A stretch of 64,000 bases of DNA from Schauerella fraxinea (lineage in GTDB: Bacteria; Pseudomonadota; Gammaproteobacteria; Burkholderiales; Burkholderiaceae_B), in contig JAVDKK010000002.1 in the NCBI GenBank assembly GCA_030849945.1, forward strand, positions 310,001-374,000, read 5' to 3'. A program made the position numbers and the translations under genes. Shown piece after piece: positions 59,238 through 64,000 of the stretch. Every line of letters starts with the position of its first letter. Positions within the stretch are counted from its first letter, which is position 1. Under the pieces are notes generated by a model. It worked only from the letters and a program-made list of their open reading frames with translations, did not search any database and was not told where the DNA came from.

Positions 59238-60758
59238 ATGTGTGGAATTGTCGGGGTCGTCGGACGCGGTCCGGTTAATCAACTGCTGTACGACAGCCTG
59301 CTCCTGCTTCAGCATCGCGGTCAGGATGCCGCCGGTATTGCGACGGCGCAGGAAAATCACTTCAATATGTTCAAGGCCCACGGGCTGGTGCGCGACGTGT
59401 TTCGTACGCGAAACATGCGTTCGCTGCCGGGCACCAGCGGTATCGGCCAGGTTCGCTACCCCACTGCCGGCTCGAGCATTTCCGAGGAAGAGGCACAGCC
59501 TTTTTATGTCAACGCACCGTTTGGCATCATGTTCGCCCACAACGGCAACCTGACCAACTGGCGCGAGCTGCGCGAATCGCTTTTCCGCATTGACCGCCGC
59601 CACATCAATACCAATTCCGACTCGGAAGTGTTGTTGAATGTCCTGGCGCACGAGCTGCAATCGTCGGCCAATGGCGTGTCGCTGGATGACGATGCGATCT
59701 TTCGCGCTGTAGCCTCGATGCACAAGCGTGTTAAAGGTGCCTACGCCGTGGTGGCGCAGATCGCCGGCTATGGATTGCTTGCGTTTCGCGATCCCAATGG
59801 TATCCGCCCATTGTGCATCGGGCGAATGGAAGGCGAGCACGGTCCGGAATGGATGGTCGCTTCCGAATCGGTGGCGCTTGAAGGCAGCGGATTCATCTTC
59901 GTGCGCGACGTCGACCCGGGTGAGGCTATTTTCATCGATCTGGATGGCCGCATGGTCGCCCGTCAATGTGCCGACAATCCCCAACTGACGCCGTGTATTT
60001 TCGAATACGTGTACTTTGCACGTCCCGATTCGCTGATCGATGGCGTATCGGTGTACGACGCCCGTTTGCGCATGGGTGAGTATCTGGCTGACAAGGTGGC
60101 GCGTACGTTGCGCCTGGGCGAAATCGATGTCGTCATGCCGATTCCCGATTCGTCGCGTCCGGCCGCCATGCAATTGGCTGCGCGTCTCGACCTCGACTAT
60201 CGCGAAGGCCTGATCAAGAACCGCTATGTTGGCCGCACCTTCATCATGCCGGGTCAAGCGGTGCGCCGTAAATCGGTTCGCCAAAAGCTCAATGCCATCG
60301 GGACCGAATTCAAGGGCAAGAACGTGTTGCTGGTGGACGATTCGATCGTTCGCGGCACCACCAGCCGGGAAATCGTGGACATGGCGCGCGCTGCGGGTGC
60401 AAACAAGGTGTTTTTCGCCTCGGCTGCGCCGCCGGTGCGGTTTCCCAATGTCTACGGTATCGACATGCCGACCCAGAGCGAACTGATCGCAACCGGTCGC
60501 ACCGACGAAGAAATCGCGCAGACGATCGGCGCCGATGCGCTGGTCTATCAGGATCTTGCCGACATGCAGCAGTCGGTGCGCGATATCAATCCCCGGATGA
60601 AGCGCTTCGAAGCATCATGCTTTGACGGCGATTACGTGACGGGCGATATCACGCCGGAGTATCTGGCGCGCCTGGGTCAGTCGCGTGGTGGCGTGTTGGA
60701 AGACGACTCCCCCAACGGCTTGCAATTCAATATGGGCTTCGCCGCTAGCGACGCTTGA
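59238..60758 (+). CDS. purF: PurF, amidophosphoribosyltransferase
   Basis: 506 residues (E. coli 505). It makes 5-phosphoribosylamine from PRPP and glutamine, the first step of purine synthesis. The nucleophile Cys follows the initiator Met (MCGIVGVVG), so it needs only Met removal. The glutaminase domain is at about 1-235. The PRPP-binding motif VLLVDDSIVRGTTSRE lies near 364-379. A GGAAATC ribosome site precedes the ATG. It ends before a strong hairpin terminator. Confidence 0.97.
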   Translation: MCGIVGVVGRGPVNQLLYDSLLLLQHRGQDAAGIATAQENHFNMFKAHGLVRDVFRTRNMRSLPGTSGIGQVRYPTAGSSISEEEAQPFYVNAPFGIMFAHNGNLTNWRELRESLFRIDRRHINTNSDSEVLLNVLAHELQSSANGVSLDDDAIFRAVASMHKRVKGAYAVVAQIAGYGLLAFRDPNGIRPLCIGRMEGEHGPEWMVASESVALEGSGFIFVRDVDPGEAIFIDLDGRMVARQCADNPQLTPCIFEYVYFARPDSLIDGVSVYDARLRMGEYLADKVARTLRLGEIDVVMPIPDSSRPAAMQLAARLDLDYREGLIKNRYVGRTFIMPGQAVRRKSVRQKLNAIGTEFKGKNVLLVDDSIVRGTTSREIVDMARAAGANKVFFASAAPPVRFPNVYGIDMPTQSELIATGRTDEEIAQTIGADALVYQDLADMQQSVRDINPRMKRFEASCFDGDYVTGDITPEYLARLGQSRGGVLEDDSPNGLQFNMGFAASDA

Positions 60759-60774
60759 ATGCATGTGTAAAGCG

Positions 60775-60794
60775 CCGGCGCTCCTTTGCGCCGG
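60775..60794. other. GC hairpin after purF
   Basis: CCGGCGC (60775-60781) pairs with GCGCCGG (60788-60794) over a 6-nt loop, 17 nt after the purF stop. There is no T-tract. With the larger hairpin at 60846-60878 it may protect the purF mRNA 3' end. Confidence 0.45.
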
Positions 60795-60845
60795 TGGCTA
60801 ACTGGAAGCCACGCTCGAGAAGCCACGCTCACGGCAGTTTCCAAT

Positions 60846-60878
60846 AACAAAGAGCACGACATCGTCGTGCTCTTTGTT
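60846..60878. terminator. Hairpin terminator between purF and dsbB
   Basis: A 15-bp perfect stem (60846-60860 with 60864-60878) with a 3-nt loop; the outer arms read AACAAAGAGC and GCTCTTTGTT. No long T-run follows, but the U-containing arm gives a terminator-like end for purF. It lies in the convergent purF-dsbB gap (60759-60995), whose remainder shows only short CTG/CAG-rich sequence. Confidence 0.65.
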
Positions 60879-60995
60879 CGTTCGGCGATTGGTTTCGATC
60901 CGCCTGTAACTGGCTCGTCGGGGGAGGGCTGCTGCTGCTACTGCAGCTACTGCAGCAGGCCCTTAATCGCTCAGCGGCAGCGTGCCCCTAAAAGC

Positions 60996-61523
60996 TCAGC
61001 GCCGGGCGCGCAGGCTGGCGCGTTTACGCGCTTCTTCAGCCGACAGGCCGGCAGGCTTGGCGCGAAGGGCGGCGATGCCGACGATCGTCAGGATCGCAAA
61101 CAGGATGAGGCTCCATACGGCGTATTCCAAGCCCAGTACCTGCACCATGGCGTCCATGCAGGTGGCGAAAATGCCGAACAGCGCGGGCACTGCTGCGTCC
61201 AGACCGGTACCCGACACAAAACGGTCGGCGAATGTTTGATCGCACGACAGCATCTGCGAGGCGACGGTGTGCTGGTACCACGCAGCGGCGATGCCGCTGA
61301 TTGCCAGCAGGGTGGCGAGACCGGCAGCCACGGCGCTCGCGGCACGCGGTGCGAGCGCGCCAACGATGCTTACCACGGCGATCGTGAGATAGATCATGCG
61401 CTGCAGCACGCACCACGCGCACGGTGGCATGTCGAACACATACTGGGAGACGAGTGCTACGCCCACGGCGCCCAAGGAGAGCGCGGCGATCAGGATAAGC
61501 AAGCTTTGACGGCGATCGAACAT
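60996..61523 (-). CDS. dsbB: DsbB, disulfide-generating membrane protein
   Basis: 175 residues (E. coli 176). Four transmembrane helices (about 8-28, 40-65, 68-88, 140-162). The quinone-side pair Cys-x-x-Cys appears in MPPCAWCVLQR. A second periplasmic pair is formed by the Cys in LSCDQTF and the Cys in FATCMDA about 32 residues later. DsbB reoxidises DsbA, which forms the disulfides of periplasmic proteins such as FlgI in E. coli. The C-terminus is Arg-rich. Confidence 0.92.
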   Translation of the reverse strand: MFDRRQSLLILIAALSLGAVGVALVSQYVFDMPPCAWCVLQRMIYLTIAVVSIVGALAPRAASAVAAGLATLLAISGIAAAWYQHTVASQMLSCDQTFADRFVSGTGLDAAVPALFGIFATCMDAMVQVLGLEYAVWSLILFAILTIVGIAALRAKPAGLSAEEARKRASLRARR

Positions 61524-61639
61524 AAGGTGGGATACTTTTAAGTGAATGCTGCGGGAATACGTACGGTCGAATAGACCGCATTTGGAATTTAGGGTTCAGT
61601 CAACCCGTGCGGTTGCCAACGTCATCTTCATCAGCACCA

Positions 61640-64000
61640 TCACGCCACGCGCCGGCTGGCGGCATCGAGATCCAGGGCATCGAGAATGCCCTGTTCGAAC
61701 TGCAACTGGCTGCGCGGCCGGTCCAGGGCGGTGCCGTCGATGATGAAAACGTCTTCGACGCGATCTCCAAGCGTCATGACTTTGGCCATACGCAAGTTGA
61801 TGCCGTTGGCGGCAAATACGCGCGCCAGGGCATGCAGGAGCCCCGACCGATCGGTGGCGACCACGGAAAGTCGCCATGATCGGCTACTTTCGTCCGGCGA
61901 CAATTCCACCTGAGGCCGCACGGGGAAGAGGCGCGACATGCGCGATTGCCGCCCCTGCCCCCAGTGTGCAGTTTTCGCGTGGCTTTGGCCATACGTGCGT
62001 GCGTCTTTCAAGTGCTCGGCCAGTTCGTGTTCGACCAGAGCCGCCTGCGCGCGAAAATCATTGGCGCCTTCGGGCAGCAGCACGATAAAGCTGTCTATCG
62101 CGTAGCCGTGGCGAGTGGTGTGAATGCGCGCGTCTTGAATGCCCAGCGATTTGGCATTGAAAAACTGGCAAATCGCCACAAAAAGATCCGGCGCATCGCG
62201 GGTGTACACCATCACTTGCAGGCCTTCGCCATGCTCGGTGGGGCGGGCGCGCACGACCGCCTGTTCGGGTGCGACCTGGTAATACAGATGCCGGGTGTGC
62301 CACGCGATATCGGAGGCATCGTGCCGCAGGAAATACGCGACGTCCAATTGGCGCCAGAACGCCTCTCGCGACTCGTCGCGCAAGCCCGCCAGGCGGGTCA
62401 ATCGCACCGCGTCTTTCTTGCGCTCGTTGAGCACGGTGTTGGCGTCGGGCCGTTCGCCGCCCAGCGCGTCGATCGTCAGGCGGTACAGGTCTTCGAGGAG
62501 CTTGCCTTTCCAGGCATTCCACACTTTGGGACTTGTGCCGCGAATGTCGGCCACCGTCAGCAGATACAGCGCCGTCAAATGGCGTTCGTCCTTGACCAGT
62601 CTCGAAAATTCGGTGATGACGTTGTGATCCGACAAGTCGCGTTTCTGCGCAACGGTAGACATGCTCAGATGCTGCCGCACCAGGAATTCGACGAGCTCGG
62701 CGTCTTCCGCATCGAGACCATGGTCGTGCGCGAAGCGGCGTACATCGCGCGCGCCCAATTCGGAATGATCGCCGCCTCGGCCCTTGGCGATGTCGTGAAA
62801 CAAGGCGGCGACATACAACAGCCAATGCCGATCGAAATTGGCCATCAACTGCGTGGCGAACGGATACTCCTGCGCATGCTCGGGCATGGTGAAGCGACGC
62901 AGATTGCGAATCACCGTAAGCGTGTGCTGATCGACGGTATAAACATGAAACAGGTCATGCTGCATCTGGCCGACGATGCGCCGGAACACCGGTAAGTACC
63001 GCGGCAGAATATTGAGCATCGTCATGCGGCGCAGTTCGTGCACGATGCCGCTGGGCTGCTGCAAAATCTGCAGGAACAACTTACGGTTGACCGGATTGCG
63101 ACGGAACTGCACGTCGATGCGGTCGCGCGCGTGCCAGATCGCCCGTTGGGTGCGTGCCGACAGTCCCGTCAGTTCGGGATGCTGCTGCATGGTGAGAAAC
63201 GCGCGCAGCAGGAGCGTCGGATTGCGCTCGAATGCATCGTCAAGCACGATGTCGAGACGGTCGTGCAGATTGCGAAAGTCCTCGTCAATCGGCACCGCCT
63301 CGCTATCCGGACGCGGGAAAAGGTGTTCTTCGATGTTCTGAACGAGCACGGTGTTCAGTTGCGTCACCAAGCGCGCGGCCCAGTAGTAACGCTGCATCAG
63401 GATCTCGCTGGCGCGGCGGGTAGACGTACCCGATAAGCCATATACCTCGGCAAGCGCGGGCTGCAGGTCGAACAACACGCGGTCCTCGCGGCGCTTGGCG
63501 AGCATGTGCAATTCGATGCGCAGGCGCTTGAACGCTTGCTCGGCGCGGCGCAGGTCGCGCGCTTCGGAAGGCGTGAGCATGCCGGATTGAGCGACGTCGC
63601 GCCAATTGCCGCCCAGGCCAGCCGCCCGCGCCATCCATAAAATGACTTGCAGGTCGCGCAGTCCGCCCGGCGACTCTTTGCAGTTCGGCTCGAGTGCGTA
63701 GGGCGTTTCCTGATAGCGTGCATGCCGCTGTTGCATTTCGAGCCGCTTGCCCCGGAAAAAACGCCGCGCATCCAGGCGTTGCGTCATTTCGGTTTCGAAG
63801 CGCTTCATCAGGCTGCGGCTGCCCGCGATCCAGCGCGATTCGAGCAGCGCCGTTTCAACGGTGATGTCGGCTTGTGCCTCGACCTTGCATTGCTCGATCG
63901 TGCGCACGCTATGCCCGGGTTCGAAACCCAGATCCCACAGCGCGGCCACAAAGGCGGCGATGCGCTCTTCGTCATCCGCGCCGGGTTCGTGCGGCAACAA
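61640..64000 (-). CDS. glnD: GlnD, PII uridylyltransferase/uridylyl-removing enzyme (5' end missing)
   Basis: 786 residues of the C-terminal part; the start lies beyond the window (full-length GlnD is about 860). GlnD adds or removes UMP on PII proteins according to glutamine level. Visible are the end of the nucleotidyltransferase domain (EQCKVEAQADITVETALLESRWIAG), the helical region, the HD domain (ALFHDIAKGRGGDHSELGARD), and two C-terminal ACT domains that sense glutamine (VMVYTRDAPDLFVAICQFFN and SVVATDRSGLLHALARVFAANG). Confidence 0.96.
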   Translation of the reverse strand: MLPHEPGADDEERIAAFVAALWDLGFEPGHSVRTIEQCKVEAQADITVETALLESRWIAGSRSLMKRFETEMTQRLDARRFFRGKRLEMQQRHARYQETPYALEPNCKESPGGLRDLQVILWMARAAGLGGNWRDVAQSGMLTPSEARDLRRAEQAFKRLRIELHMLAKRREDRVLFDLQPALAEVYGLSGTSTRRASEILMQRYYWAARLVTQLNTVLVQNIEEHLFPRPDSEAVPIDEDFRNLHDRLDIVLDDAFERNPTLLLRAFLTMQQHPELTGLSARTQRAIWHARDRIDVQFRRNPVNRKLFLQILQQPSGIVHELRRMTMLNILPRYLPVFRRIVGQMQHDLFHVYTVDQHTLTVIRNLRRFTMPEHAQEYPFATQLMANFDRHWLLYVAALFHDIAKGRGGDHSELGARDVRRFAHDHGLDAEDAELVEFLVRQHLSMSTVAQKRDLSDHNVITEFSRLVKDERHLTALYLLTVADIRGTSPKVWNAWKGKLLEDLYRLTIDALGGERPDANTVLNERKKDAVRLTRLAGLRDESREAFWRQLDVAYFLRHDASDIAWHTRHLYYQVAPEQAVVRARPTEHGEGLQVMVYTRDAPDLFVAICQFFNAKSLGIQDARIHTTRHGYAIDSFIVLLPEGANDFRAQAALVEHELAEHLKDARTYGQSHAKTAHWGQGRQSRMSRLFPVRPQVELSPDESSRSWRLSVVATDRSGLLHALARVFAANGINLRMAKVMTLGDRVEDVFIIDGTALDRPRSQLQFEQGILDALDLDAASRRVA

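Overview
This window comes from a GC-rich betaproteobacterium of the order Burkholderiales, most likely the family Alcaligenaceae (the Bordetella/Achromobacter/Pusillimonas side). The reasons are the FlhDC-type master regulator, the flagellar gene order, two Bug/TctC-type periplasmic binding proteins, and the housekeeping string folC, SPOR-domain gene, cvpA, purF. The assignment rests on gene content and order only, since no database search was possible.

Layout. 1-189 is the 3' end of flhC. 448-8557 is a plus-strand motility and chemotaxis operon: motA, motB, a CheY-like receiver gene, cheA, cheW, cheR, cheB, cheY, cheZ. 8703-14975 holds the export genes flhB and flhA and a very long flhF. 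15224-16815 is the minus-strand set flgN, flgM, flgA. Divergent from it, 17004-27157 is flgBCDEFGHIJ then flgKL. 27181-31595 holds two chemoreceptor genes flanking a small lipoprotein gene. 31723-37340 is a non-flagellar block: an SBP-like protein, an MBL-fold hydrolase, two Bug receptors, an Ldh-family dehydrogenase and a divergent LysR regulator. 37337-48792 is the minus-strand run fliRQPONML then fliKJIHGF, with fliE divergent at 49060. 49480-51610 carries a c-di-GMP phosphodiesterase (EAL) gene facing a YcgR-type PilZ gene. 51632-56069 is flaG, fliD, fliS, fliT, a second FliK-like gene and an FlhB-C-terminus-like gene. From 56457 the content is housekeeping: folC, SPOR, cvpA, purF, dsbB and the 3' part of glnD.

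How it works together. The window encodes almost a whole flagellum: basal body, hook, export gate, C-ring, stator, junction and cap proteins, plus a complete CheA/W/R/B/Y/Z pathway. No flagellin gene, fliA, flhG or cheD is seen, and flhD lies outside. Motifs matching the flagellar sigma-28 consensus (TAAA, then GCCG 15 nt later) occur upstream of flgM, flgK and flaG and at the flhC 3' end, as expected for late genes.

Most interesting signals. (1) A sigma-28-like promoter at the end of flhC is followed about 80 nt later by a strong intrinsic terminator, before motA. This looks like a small RNA gene placed like E. coli MotR. (2) FlhF is about 1000 residues, with a large unassigned C-terminal extension. 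(3) A second FliK-like protein is coupled to a stand-alone copy of the FlhB cytoplasmic tail. (4) A metabolic block interrupts the flagellar locus. (5) One chemoreceptor has a tail of over 200 residues ending in a CheR/CheB-docking-type pentapeptide.
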